Source: Nymphaea colorata
Taxonomy: Eukaryota > Streptophyta > Magnoliopsida > Nymphaeales > Nymphaeaceae
Assembly (NCBI RefSeq): GCF_008831285.2
Contig: NC_045149.1
Coordinates: 19,979,035-20,043,034, forward strand
DNA: 64,000 nt
Reading direction: 5' to 3'
Each line of letters opens with the position of its first letter. The stretch's first letter is position 1. Under the pieces are notes generated by a model. That model was not told the origin of the DNA. It worked only from the letters and a program-made list of their open reading frames with translations, and did not search any database. Of the stretch, positions 51,330-62,400 are shown one piece after another. The translations under genes and the position numbers were made by a program.

Positions 51330-51610
51330 TAGTTTAGTAACAACGGCACTTAACATGAATGTGTCCCAAAGATTGAAGCAGATTCATAAAACAATAGTTC
51401 TAGCATCTGATGAATCTGTCTCAATCTCAATCTTTAGAGCATATTCATTGGATATTTATAAAGTATCTGCGCCAAACAACTCTTAAAAAGGATGGTTGAC
51501 AACAAGAACACTATAAAGATTGTTCATATTCTACAAAACTATCTCAAAGATTGAGAAAGATTCACCAAACCTCAAACCTTCTTGCCCTTTTGGACATTCA
51601 TGAAGTGTCC
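51330..51610. repeat. 'ATTCATrrAACACT' repeat family, fragments 3
   Basis: Contains GAAGCAGATTCATAAAACA, GATGAATCTGTCTCAAT, CATATTCATTGGATA, then CCAAACAACTC, and further on GAAAGATTCACCAAAC and ACATTCATGAAGTGTCCC. Same word structure as 21120-21240 and 31280-31660. Boundaries are approximate. Confidence 0.5.
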
Positions 51611-51869
51611 CAAAACCCCCAACAGGAGAGGACACCTCCCAAAAGGCTTTCTTGTCTCTTTTAACAAGTAGTAGTGATCATGGCCCAAGCACTTACCTCC
51701 ATGGCTGCTCCTCTGCACCATCACTCTTTTGTCTTTTGAATAAATTTCCTTTTCTCTCTGATCTCCAACTCATTTTTCCATTAATTTTTTGCTACCATAC
51801 TTCTTCTTTTCATCTTTTTTTTTTAAAATGGTAGTGGCCAACTTGTGCCTTAAATTACTAGAGAGCAAC

Positions 51870-51911
<42 letters not shown>

Positions 51912-51912
51912 T
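51870..51912. repeat. compound (CT)n-(TA)n microsatellite
   Basis: CT repeats at 51870-51894 followed by TA repeats at 51895-51912. Same CT-to-TA arrangement as the much longer tract at 37077-37253. Confidence 0.9.
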
Positions 51913-52537
51913 GAAATCTTATCCTGTGGTCGCTTTCTTTGGATGCATACAAACAAAAGAGGAGACTGTAGTGTCCACATTCACTTGTTAGAGACCATTG
52001 TCAATTGTGGTGTCCTCATTTGTTTGTGGTGCATGCAATGTGGTGGAGCACGTGACCTCATCGGGGTTGAAATTTTTAAATGAGTAATTAAATTAATTGT
52101 TTAATTAAATTATGTTTTTCTGTAAGACACCGTTGCCTTGTTAAACTATATAAAAAATGTGCCCTTGTCGTGTTGCTCCTTTTATTTTTCACCGTTTGGA
52201 TAAATTACCGTTTTACTTAAGTTAATTTTAAAATTAATCAAGTTCAAACCACATCAGATGAAAGAAAGAACCTCAAAATTAAAAAAAAAAAAGAACTCGA
52301 TCAAGATTTCCCTTCTTTCCCTTTGCCCATCAGCGCTTAGTACCGGGCCTCCCAATGTTGTCAGCTAGTACACTTATACCAACCATCAGTAAAATGGGGC
52401 CGACACTATGTAATAGTCATATGTATACATATAACAACCAGTTGCCGGATGCACTCCGGCCATTGTCCATCCTGCTTCTCACACATGTAGTTTGCTGCTA
52501 TTTGAGAGGTTGGAGTCATTTGAATTTACACATAAAT

Positions 52538-52930
52538 GTAAGGTTAAGCATCGGGTCTCGTGGCCGCCAGGTACCAGGTACCTAGTACCCAACACGACTC
52601 GGGCCCGAACCCGAGAAAAAGGGACTCGGGTCGGCCCGACTCCTCCAGCCCAAGTGGGCCCGATAAACCCGATTCGTGTCGAATAATTTATTTATTAAAT
52701 TTATTATTATTATTATATATATATATTTTTTATTTATAATATTTATTATAATTAGTTATATTTATATATTATTTTATATTAAAATATATTTTTAAATTTA
52801 ATCAAACCGAACTCAGGTTTTCAGTTGAGCTGGGCCCAAGCCTGATTTTTGAATGTTGGGTTGACCTGGGCCCTGACTAGTTATGGTCATGGGGCCAGGC
52901 CGGCCAGATGCCCATGCTTACTTAAATGTT
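52538..52930. mobile_element. MITE-like element, family 3, second copy
   Basis: Left end AGGTTAAGCATCGGGTC, right end GGCCGGCCAGATGCCCATGC followed by TTACTTAAATGTT. Arms contain ACTCGGGCCCGAACCCGAG and CTCGGGTCGGCCCGACTC, also seen in 50268-50556 (CTCGGGTCGGCCCGA). The core (52680-52800) is almost pure A/T. More diverged at its ends than the 50268 copy. Confidence 0.65.
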
Positions 52931-54048
52931 AAGTACATAAAAAAAAAAAAACAAACAAAAACAAGTGAATGAATATTAAATAACAAAAATATTTAATCAC
53001 TTTTTTTTTGTAAAGCCGATACGAAGACCGGCTTTTGATGTGGGCTAGGGCTACTTGTTATGCCCAAGAAAAGACAAAGAAAATAAATGTATGAGTTAAT
53101 ATTAAATAACAAAAATAATTAACTACTTTTTTTTTTCTTTTTCACCCTCCTTATTTTAAACTTGTTTGCTTTGTTTTTCGAGAAAACATGTGAGCCTGAA
53201 ACATCAAATATAAATAAACTAAAAATAAGAACAATTGCTGGCCAATCTTACAACTCTAAGCCAGCTGGAATAAAAATAAAAAAAAAAAGTTGAGAAATTA
53301 TAAATACATCTTCGAAACTCCGCATTTATTGGCTGTTTTTATGGAGTTTGCTTAAAATTCACGGGATAGTTAAAAAAAAAAAAAAGCCCTTTCCCTCCCT
53401 CGTCCCTATGCTTTATTTTTTTTTTTTTGGTACTTGTGATCTACGTGATCTCCTTTCAATAATTCAATAATTTAAATATGTTACGCTCGAAATGTTTTTC
53501 AAAAAGCACGTTCAAACTTTTCAACCAGTAATCAATGTGAGATTCTTCCAATATAAATCTTGGAACAGTATATAGAAAAAACAAACAAATATTTACCAGT
53601 TTAAATACATTTAAGAAGATATAAAATTATAAGTTCAAAAAATGTGATTCAAAATTCAATGTCACGACTTTTCCAGTATTAACTATTAAATTGTGTCAGA
53701 ATATATTTAATAAAGCATTAAATTGTCTCTTTAATCAATAAAAATAAGAGTAAAAAACAAAAAAATTGTTGTCCCCGTCAAACAAACAGCATATCGTCGT
53801 CCAAGATCAATTAGAGATGGACCAATAATAGCTTCTAGATACACGAGTGGACATTCGGGTCCGGTTGGTTCCCTTTGGTCGAGAAACCAAGCCCCGACCC
53901 GACTGGCAATCCGACCCTACCTTGACCATGATGAAGCAAAAGTGTGGTGGGTGTGAATGTGACAATAAATACTTTTTTTTGTGCTCCCCCTCTTACATGG
54001 TCCATCTGGCCAAACCTAACCCTCCAAAGCTTTACCCAACAGTAGTCA
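52931..54048. other. gene-free AT-rich spacer
   Basis: Several A or T runs of 9-13 bases (52940, 53001, 53122, 53280, 53371, 53417). A stretch at about 53840-53920 with GGGTCCGG and CCGACCCGACTGG words resembles a broken family-3 arm. No gene. Confidence 0.45.
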
Positions 54049-54494
54049 GGTGGGGGTGAATAATGAGTCGAGCTACTCGAACTTGAGTTTGTTAAAGCTC
54101 AGCTCGTGAAAGAGTTCGAGCTGAGTCATTTGCATACTCGAGTTCATGAGTCGACTCGTTCAAATGAACGAGTTGAGTTCGAGTTCAACACGTAACTGCC
54201 GAGTCGAGTTTGAGCTTTAATCGAGTTTGTTGAACTTTAAATATTCAAACAAGTTTATGAATTTGTCGAGCTTGAGCCCGAGTTCAACACGTAACCATGA
54301 ATATCAGTTCCATTCAAACAAGTTTGTCGAATCTTAATTGAGTCGAGTTCGAGCCCAACACGTAATGATGAATATCAATTCTATTCAAACAGTTTGTCGA
54401 GCCTTAATCAAGTCGAGCTCAAACTCATCACGTAACTGCTGAGTTGGGCTCCAACTGCTTCTCGAGCTCAACTCGGCTTGTGTTCACCCCTACT
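54049..54494. mobile_element. MITE-like element, family 4 (GTRGGGGTGAA ends) with internal tandem repeats
   Basis: The left end GGTGGGGGTGAA and right end TTCACCCCTAC are inverted repeats, followed inward by GAGTCGAG...CTCGAG words on both sides. The interior is built from GAGTCGAGTTCGAG / CTCGAGCTCAAC motifs. CACGTAAC or CACGTAAT recurs at 54189, 54288, 54359 and 54429, so the right half is a tandem array with units of about 70 bp. Non-coding. Confidence 0.7.
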
Positions 54495-55166
54495 TCCAGG
54501 TGTCAAAAAGGATTGAACATCACATCGAGTTCGGCTCGATTCCAATGAGTCAATGACACAAGCCCTAGTCATGGGTCGAGGGTCTCGAGTCATGCAGAAT
54601 GAATGCACCGCCAAGCATCGACGCGGCTCATAGCCATGCATCATGCATGCATTCTTAGATATTTCATAATTTTTGGCAGAATGCATAGAAAACAAAATTG
54701 ATCATAAATAGTTCTAAATGCATTGACAATCTAAAAAAATAACTAAAAAAAAACAAAAGTTATAATGGTAGGGGGATCAAACCCACCCTACATGTGCCTG
54801 TCCCAAATTGTTCTAAATTTTTTGGTCAAATCTTGAAGGAAATTTGGTCTTTGGCATGTGAAATCATTGGGCCCATTCTTGAAAACTGTAAACAAAACAG
54901 AAAATCTGGGGAAAAATCACATCATGAAATAAATTTGGACTCCCTTTTGCCCCCACCTAAAATAAAGGGAGCAAGAATACAATAATGGGTTGGAGGGAAA
55001 ATGATGAAATGGATTGAATTCAAAAGGTTGAAAATTAAAAAGGAGAGAGAAAGAAAAAAAAAAAAAAGCCAAGTCAAAACCAGTGAACTGTAATCCCCAA
55101 AACAAAGGAATCAGCCAACAGTAACAAGCATAGTGAATTTTTTTTTAAAGAAAAATTTCCATGTTG
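54495..55166. other. gene-free spacer
   Basis: AT-rich with A-runs near 54742 and 55055. Open frames up to 75 codons on either strand match nothing known. Confidence 0.5.
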
Positions 55167-55438
55167 GTCTTGTACTTGTGAGATATTGCCATATTAGTAT
55201 AAGACTTATGACGTTTCACCTGCGACAGTTAAAAAGATCAATCACGCTGTCACTTTGCCGCATGTCTTATAGTGGTTGCGCCCTTTCACCATCACAAGTA
55301 AGTCTTGTATTTGTGAGATATTGCCATATTAATATAAGACTTATGACTTTTCACCTGCGACTGTTAAAATGGTGCAATCACGCTGTCGCTTTCTGCCGCA
55401 TGTCTTACAGTGGTTGCGCCCTTTCACCATCACAAGTG
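55167..55438. repeat. tandem dimer of a 135-bp unit whose ends are inverted repeats
   Basis: Unit 1 is 55167-55301 and unit 2 is 55302-55438. They share CTTGTA(C/T)TTGTGAGATATT, ATAAGACTTATGAC, CACCTGCGAC, CAATCACGCTGTC, CCGCATGTCTTA and GTGGTTGCGCCCTTTCACC. Each unit starts with (A/T)(C/T)TTGTGA and ends with TCACAAGT. In unit 1, ACTTGTGA/TCACAAGT is a perfect 8-bp inverted repeat. The pair lies in a 107-codon open frame, but that frame shifts locally between the units, so selection on the protein is unlikely. Confidence 0.85.
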
Positions 55439-55766
55439 AATGAGCATAACAAATAACATGCTCCGCTACCATACTGCTGCATTTTCTGAAAATAAATGAA
55501 CTTATCTTGAAAATGGAAAATATATTTGCCGATCGCTATTTCATAATTACTTTTAATCAAAGTGAAATTGAAAAAAAAAATCTTGAAAACTAATACAATT
55601 GTATATGCATGGGATCTCCTCAACCAGAGTCTCACTTCACTTCACTTATTTAAGTATATAAGAACTAATCCAATACCTCAGTATAAAATTTGCCAAAGTC
55701 AATTAGAACTCTACTTATCTAATTAAAAGGCCAGTTCAAAACTTTTAAGTAAAAAAAAAAAGAGTA

Positions 55767-55804
<38 letters not shown>

Positions 55805-57095
55805 TCATGAGACTATTTGATCTTATTATAATAGATAGTTGAGAGAAAAAACAATGAAAAAAATGCATGAATTGGTACTATATAATAGAAGTTGTCGTCA
55901 TATTTGTATCCTTATTTTTCTCTTAATTATCCATCATAAATCAAACAACTCTCAAGAGTGAACTGTGTGACTCTAAACACTCAGGATCACCAACCATACA
56001 TTTATTAAAATCTAACGTTTCATGAACCTAACCATTTGCTTGAAGCACATTCAAAGAAGACTGCATTCAAAAAAAAAAAAAAAACGCTGTGTTGTTTGTA
56101 CCAAATGCTTTATTATGTGCTAAACCATAGAGAATATCTTGGTTATTGATTGCACATGGTTGGTTGGGAGAAAAAGATAAATAGAGTTTATTAAATATAT
56201 TATTTGCAATACAACATTATCAATTATGTCATGTAGAGTGACTTGATTTGGAACATATATTAAACCCATTGTTTTTTAGCTGAAATTTTTTATTCATAAA
56301 AAAAATTAGCAGCTGTCATATCAATACTTCCATGAACGCAATTTGAGTTAAAAAATTATATTAAATTAGTGTTTTTTAAAAGATTTTCAACAACGACTCG
56401 GATCCCAAGCTCAAGTGGCCAGAGACATACGGGAACCGTAAAGCTGATCGCCGGATCTGAAAATTTGGGTCGGATCTGATCAATTTGGTCCTTCAAGCTC
56501 GCTCCAAACACTGGCCTTCCAAATAAACCGTGAGTGTACACGAGGTGAACTGAAAGGAGTCCAAATCTGCTCTATAACGGCCAAAATCCAGATCTGCTCA
56601 ATCCAACTCAAAATCCGAGTCCTAATGCCTTCAAACCTCGCATTTCAAACCATGAGATCCGGATTCGTGTCTCACCCTGATTAGTTTAAATCAATTCATG
56701 TCACCCTCTGCCCATTTAAGTGTGTTCAGTTTGTCCCTTATTGCGTCTTCTATCGTTTCAAGCTTCTTTCTATAAATCTAATCACTTAAATAAATGCCAA
56801 ATTTCAAAAATTTTCACGTCCAAATTAGATTTCGCCAGCTAAACATTAAATTTTATAAAACTTAATTAGAAATTTAATTTGTATGATTTCTCTAACCAGC
56901 TTTATTTTTCTTCTTCCTCAACTATCCTAAAAAAAATCCATAACCAAAATAATTTTTTTTATTGATCATGCACCAAAGGAATCGTACCTACTAATCTTTT
57001 TCCCTTCTCTCTTTATATTTTGTTTAAGTGAATTATTGTCGCTTATAGTACACAGAAATAGTGTATATGAGAATCAAATTGACATTGAACTTTCA
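55439..57095. other. gene-free AT-rich spacer
   Basis: Contains a (TA)n tract at 55769-55801 and no recognisable gene. The stretch 56440-56680 is enriched in GATCCGGAT / AATCCGAGT words and looks like a degraded repeat. Confidence 0.45.
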
Positions 57096-57144
57096 AAGAG
57101 AGACATTGGCATGAAGAGAGAGAGAGAAATAAATAAATAAATAA

Positions 57145-57232
<88 letters not shown>

Positions 57233-57332
57233 TTGATCAAACCAACTATGTTGTGTCCTTCAAACTCTATAAAAAGAGAGATATATATATGTAAAGAGAG
57301 AGAAAGAGAAAGATTGACATAAAGAGAGAGAG

Positions 57333-57409
<77 letters not shown>

Positions 57410-57575
57410 GAAGAGAGACATTGGCATGAAGAGAGAGAGAGAGAGAGAAATATGTACCTAACTTAAGCAAAAAAATAATGAGAGAGAGATAAATATATAT
57501 ATATAAAAGGAAGACGTTGGCATGAAGAGAGAGAGAGAGAGAAATATGTACCTAACTTGGGGAAGAAAATAATGA
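57096..57575. repeat. complex tandem array combining (GA)n and long (AT)n blocks with a conserved spacer
   Basis: Four units of uneven length, each carrying a form of GA(C)(A/G)TTGGCATGAAGAGAG, then (GA)n, then AAAT(A). They begin near 57098, 57306 (degenerate: GATTGACATAAAGAGAG), 57411 and 57507. The first two contain AT tracts of about 80 bp (57150-57229) and 72 bp (57334-57405). The last two share GAAATATGTACCTAACTT and AAAATAATGA. This array lies about 450 bp upstream of the clade-B AHL leader. Confidence 0.85.
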
Positions 57576-58018
57576 AGATGAGAAGAAAAAAGATAGGCAT
57601 TCAAAACTGGGAGGGAAAGGACAAGGAAACGAAATTTAAAAAAAGGAGACAAAAATTATTAAAGAATGGAAACGCAAATGGGAAAAACCAAAAGGGTTGG
57701 GGGCAAAAAAAAAAAAAAAGAAAGCAAAAAAGGCAGTCCTTGAAAAAGATAACGTGAAACGGAAAAGGAAGCGATGAGGAAAATAAATAAAGTATTAATT
57801 ATCGCCTGTTCCATAAATAATAAAAATTTCACGTGCCACTTCAAAAGCAAGAAAATAAATAATTATTATTTACCGATAAAACCAAAGGTAGGAGCGTTCT
57901 TTACGCTTTATCGCGGAATTTAAACGTTTCTTTATTCCGATTTTTAACATATTGGTAGAAGCGTAATTTCCTTTCCTTCAATAAAAAAATAAGTTTCAAA
58001 ATAAACCAGAAATAAAAA
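57576..58018. other. A-rich proximal upstream region of the clade-B AHL gene
   Basis: Strongly purine/A-rich to about 57770, then AT-rich. No convincing TATA box in the last 100 bp before the leader. A 66-codon lysine-rich open frame here is a composition artefact. Confidence 0.4.
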
Positions 58019-58019
58019 A

Positions 58020-59448
58020 AGCAGAAAACCACCCCCTAAAACCCTAAATCTCCGAGTGTTAAACCCTAAATCTCGGCTGTTCCTTCTCGATTTTTCGCTG
58101 CCAAGGTATGATGCTCGCTTCTTACATCCCTATTTCTCCGCTTTTTTTTCTTTTTTTTTTTTGAAACTTGCTTTGTTGCCAATTATTTTTTCCCCCATTT
58201 TTGATTTTCACCTTTTGTTTTCACTCACTGGTAAAACGATAGATTTGCCTGGAAATAATCTTCCCTTGTTTGAATTTTTTTTGGAAATTTGATCTAGTAG
58301 TGGAGAAGAGAAATTTGGTTTTCCCTTGGTTTTATGGAGTTTTTCAGTTCCTTAGTCTTCTTTCCGATTTGATTCATGTCTTTTTTTCTCATACGCCACA
58401 GTGAATCTCGAACAGTGGCACAAGGGAGGAGGAAAATGGTTTTTGTATGCTGTAACTTTTGTTCGGGGAAAACATTTTCTGTTGATTCTCCTGGTGCCGA
58501 AGGTTTTTTTCTTATGTTTCTCGTGAAGTTGCCAAGTGGTGAGCTTCATTGATGCATTATTTAGCATTTTTTGTGTCGTAATACTCGTTTTTTCCCCTCC
58601 GTGTAAAATTTTTCTTACATTATTGTGAAGCCACGAAGTTAGCGGGCTCCGTTGATGCAATATTTTCCATTTCGCAGCAATATGACTCGCTTTTTTCTGT
58701 TTTCTGTTTCGCATTTTATGAGATCAGTTAAATCGGGTTTGTAGGCAATTTTATGTTTTGTTTGTTGTCATGGTAATAATTTAATAAGAACAGTTTTACT
58801 TACCAAGTTTTTCCTTTCTTGTTAGTTTTTCGGTGGCTTCCTGAAGTTCATTTTGAAGTTTTAGTTTCAGTTTTTATCTTTTTTTTGGGTGTGTGTGATT
58901 TTGTGTTGCCTTGTAACGTCCCTTCTTCTGTTTTTGTGATTCCACAGGTGATGGAGGTGCTGGTTTTGCATAATTTTTAGGATTTTTTTCACTTGTGTTT
59001 TGCTTGAAAAAGATGGTGTTGAGTTGAAGTTATGTTGTTAGAGGCTGGGATTGTGGCTTCCAAGTAGAGAAAATCCTCGAACGCTTGGGGGGACTCGTAG
59101 CACCAACTCTGGCCTTCCTCTTCATGTGCTTTTTGGTTTCCTCTAGTATGATTTAGTCCACATATTTGGCCTTCTCTTTTCATCTGTTCTTGAAAAGACA
59201 TCAACTCCCTGGAAAGAAAAGAGAAAAGTGGGGAAGGAATAGGGGTATCATCAGTTATTTGAAGAGTTGCTTTCAGATTTTCATTTTTAATAGGCTCTTG
59301 GAAGGGTAGTCTGTTATGTGAGCATTGTAGTTGAAGTAAGCTTTTGTTTTTCTTTGTTTAGTTGGAAACACGAGAGAAGGATTTAGTTGTCTATTTACTG
59401 AAAAGATCACTGAAGTATTAGATCAAGTCGTGGTTTTTGTTTGCATTC
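58020..59448 (+). other. 5' untranslated leader with intron of the clade-B AHL gene
   Basis: The probable first non-coding exon ends at 58105 (GCCAAG|GTATGATG). A matching acceptor is CCACAG|GTGATGG at 58946/58947, giving an 841-bp T-rich intron. The second leader part may run to the ATG at 59449 or contain another intron, since TTTGTTTAG|TTGG at about 59361 is a possible acceptor. If retained, the exon begins with a 9-codon upstream frame, 58951-58980. The structure rests on splice-site pattern only. Confidence 0.5.
58039..58069 (+). promoter_or_regulatory. two telo-box motifs (AAACCCTAA)
   Basis: AAACCCTAA occurs at 58039-58047 and again at 58061-58069, 22 bp apart and in the same orientation, just before the probable leader donor site at 58106. 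Telo-boxes are known in plant promoters and leaders of translation-related and cell-cycle genes, and are bound by TRB/Myb-type factors. Their role here is inference. Confidence 0.6.
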
Positions 59449-62400
59449 ATGGAAGATAGAGAATCAACCAGGGTGGCATCTTCTGAAGCCCCTGTCGTGA
59501 TGATCAGCTCAGATAATTATGGTTCTAGCTTCCAGAACAGTTCGATTGTTCCACCATCTCAAGGTGGAGCAGTGCAACAGGCACGTGGTCCATTTAGTCC
59601 AGTAGTTGCATCTGTATCTAAACCATCTGAGTCTGTTTCTCCTTATCATGGAGATTCCTCAGCTACAATGATGTCACATGGAACTGGCCTGAGTGATCCA
59701 ATTAAGAAGAAAAGAGGTAGGCCTAGGAAATACGGTCCAGATGGCACTATGGCACTAGCTTTATCTCCACTATCATCCATTCCAAGTTATTCCACACCAT
59801 CATTCAAGCGGAATAGAGGGCGGCCACGAGGTTCAGGAAAAAAGCAACAATTAGAAGCTCTAGGTGAGACACTGTTTTAGTAATTTATGTTGATCTTTTC
59901 ACATGGTTCACCTTTTAAATCTTATTCTTCTTGGATTGCTGGATGGCAGGTTCTGCAGGAATGGGTTTCACTCCTCATGTGATCACTGTCAAAGCAGGGG
60001 AGGTAGGACTTTGAAGTTGGAATGATCTATGACTTCACCTTTGCTGTCTTTCATGTTATAAAGTATAAATATGTTTGGATTTTTTGTTTTATTTTACTCC
60101 ACTTATTGCAAATGTAGAAGTGTTGGGTAAGCATTGGCTATATCCTGGCCTTCTTTTAGCTTTCCTTTTCAGAAACCTGACCTGAATTGTAATTCTTTGT
60201 AGTCTGTACTCTTTACAAAATTTTGATGCCTTATTGCTAGTCTACACGCTCTTGCACCATGTAGATGTTTTTACCCTGCATTGATACCCTGCATTGATAT
60301 TGCTCAATATTAGAACGTTTAAGCTACTAAGTTGATAAACGAATGGATCTGGAAATCTGTTCTATTAAGTAACTAAAAGTTGGAGAATTACAAACTTTTA
60401 TATTTTGATTTAGTGGAAATGGGGATGTGACTCCAATTAACTCAATATTTGTCTATAGTACATAACAAATTTGGGCCTCTTACTCAGTTGCCACAAGTAT
60501 CTCATTGTCAAGCTTCCTTCTTGGTGGAGTGGAATAAACTGAATAGAAATAATTATGAAATTTCCAAAACAATCTTCCAATAATAAAAAATTATCATGCT
60601 AAGTATAGTGATTTTTTTTACTTGATATACATAAAATTAGTTGAAACTGAGAAGTTACAGACTTTTAAAACTAACATAATTGAAAAGTCCCAAATTTGGT
60701 TATTTTTTCAGTAAGATTGAAGTGAACAAAAGGAGGCGGCATCTCGTTACTTGTTGTCATTGTCTTTATCTTGGCGGGATTGAATTTCTTGTGTTAATTG
60801 AGATACATTAAGAGCAGTGGCAGAGCCAAATTGTTTTCTTAAGGGGGGGCAAAAAGAAAATTTCACATGGGGTCTTGTATTTTTTAAAAATATATACAGG
60901 GGCCAAGTTAAATTTTTTAAAAGTATTAAAAGGTAAAATTTTGTTTTTACAAATCTAAAGGTGGGGTCCATGCCCCTGCCAGCCCCAAGAGGGAATTTTG
61001 CTGTGACTCAAGAACTTTTTACAAGGGTAACTGGGTTTTAGTGGTCTTTCGTTTAGAGTATTTGGAGTTTGGACTCAAGTTTTCACAGAAACAAAGAATG
61101 GTCCACTTGGTAAAACCTGAAATTCTTGGTACATTAGTCGGTTACTAGAGAATTGTCGATTGCAAATTTTACTTAGCCAGGGATGCTAGGTAACTGAGTC
61201 AGAATAGACATTCTGACCGGCATTCTTTGGTTCTTTTTCTTTATGCTCTAAATAAAGATAATGAAAGAACATACCGTTCTTTCATTTTATCAAGAGTAAG
61301 CTATTTTTGGTTTTTTGTTGTGCATGATCTTAAACATTAAAACTCGTTCCCTTCATGTTGCATTTCATTTTACCATTTTGGCGCATGCTTGTGAAATATG
61401 TTGACTGACATAGTGTTGGGAATCAAGTGTAAGACTTTTTACTTGTAGTTTTTTTTGGAGCAAATGATTTTTGGGTGCTGTCCATGATATGTCTTGTGCT
61501 TTGTGTGGAGCTTTTGCCAACCTCTGATATGGATATTAGCTCTTCAACTGAGTGCTCTGTGATGGTTCTTTTTTGATCTGTCATATTAAATTGCATGAAA
61601 AGATGATGGTGGCTTCAGAAAATGAAAATAAACCGAGACTGCGTAGTTTGGTGGCTCCCTGGATATGGTGCAGTATTGTGCTACCATGTAGCATTGTGGG
61701 CATTCAATGAAAAATTAACCAGTGAAAATATTCTTCTATTACAATGTCTTGAACAATTTACAATGGTCCATCACATATTTGGTCTTTTACCATTTAAATT
61801 TCCTTTTTTTACATGCAGCAGCTGTCTCCCAAAAGTTTTTTTTTTTTCCCTTCATGAGTTCACATATCATGATATCAATCTACTCTAATCATCTCATATG
61901 CAGCTATAGGGTGTTGATTGTTGCCTCATTTCGAACATAATGTTCATGGAGTATGCTTATCATGCATTTTTCTGTTTCTAGGATGTGGCTTCAAGAATTA
62001 TGTCCTTCTCACAGCAAGGCCCTCGTGCAGTCTGTATCATGTCAGCAAATGGTGCCATCTCTAACGTGACTCTTCGTCAACCAGCCACTTCAGGGGGAAC
62101 GGTGACCTATGAGGTTTGTGCAAATACAGCAGTGTAGTTGGTTGATTATATTTTCTGGATTGCATAGGAACTAAGTTGATACTATGCAGTCCTTGAGAAA
62201 TTTTATATGCAAGCTGTTATATTGTCTTTGTATATATTGCTACTATTCATTGAAATTCATGAATTTGTACAAGAATTAATTGCTTGGAACATTTGAATAC
62301 TAATGTGGCCTGAACTGGTCCATGAAGTGATGATTTGAAGGATGGATGTACAATATGCAACTTCTTAATTTATCATGCTTGTTTGTCTCTTGGAAAAGTG

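Larger units (their letters stand above)
50557..52537. other. gene-free spacer with repeat fragments
   Basis: Contains ATTCAT-type repeat fragments at 51330-51610 and a compound (CT)n-(TA)n tract at about 51870-51912. The longest open frames (about 85 codons) match nothing known. Confidence 0.5.
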
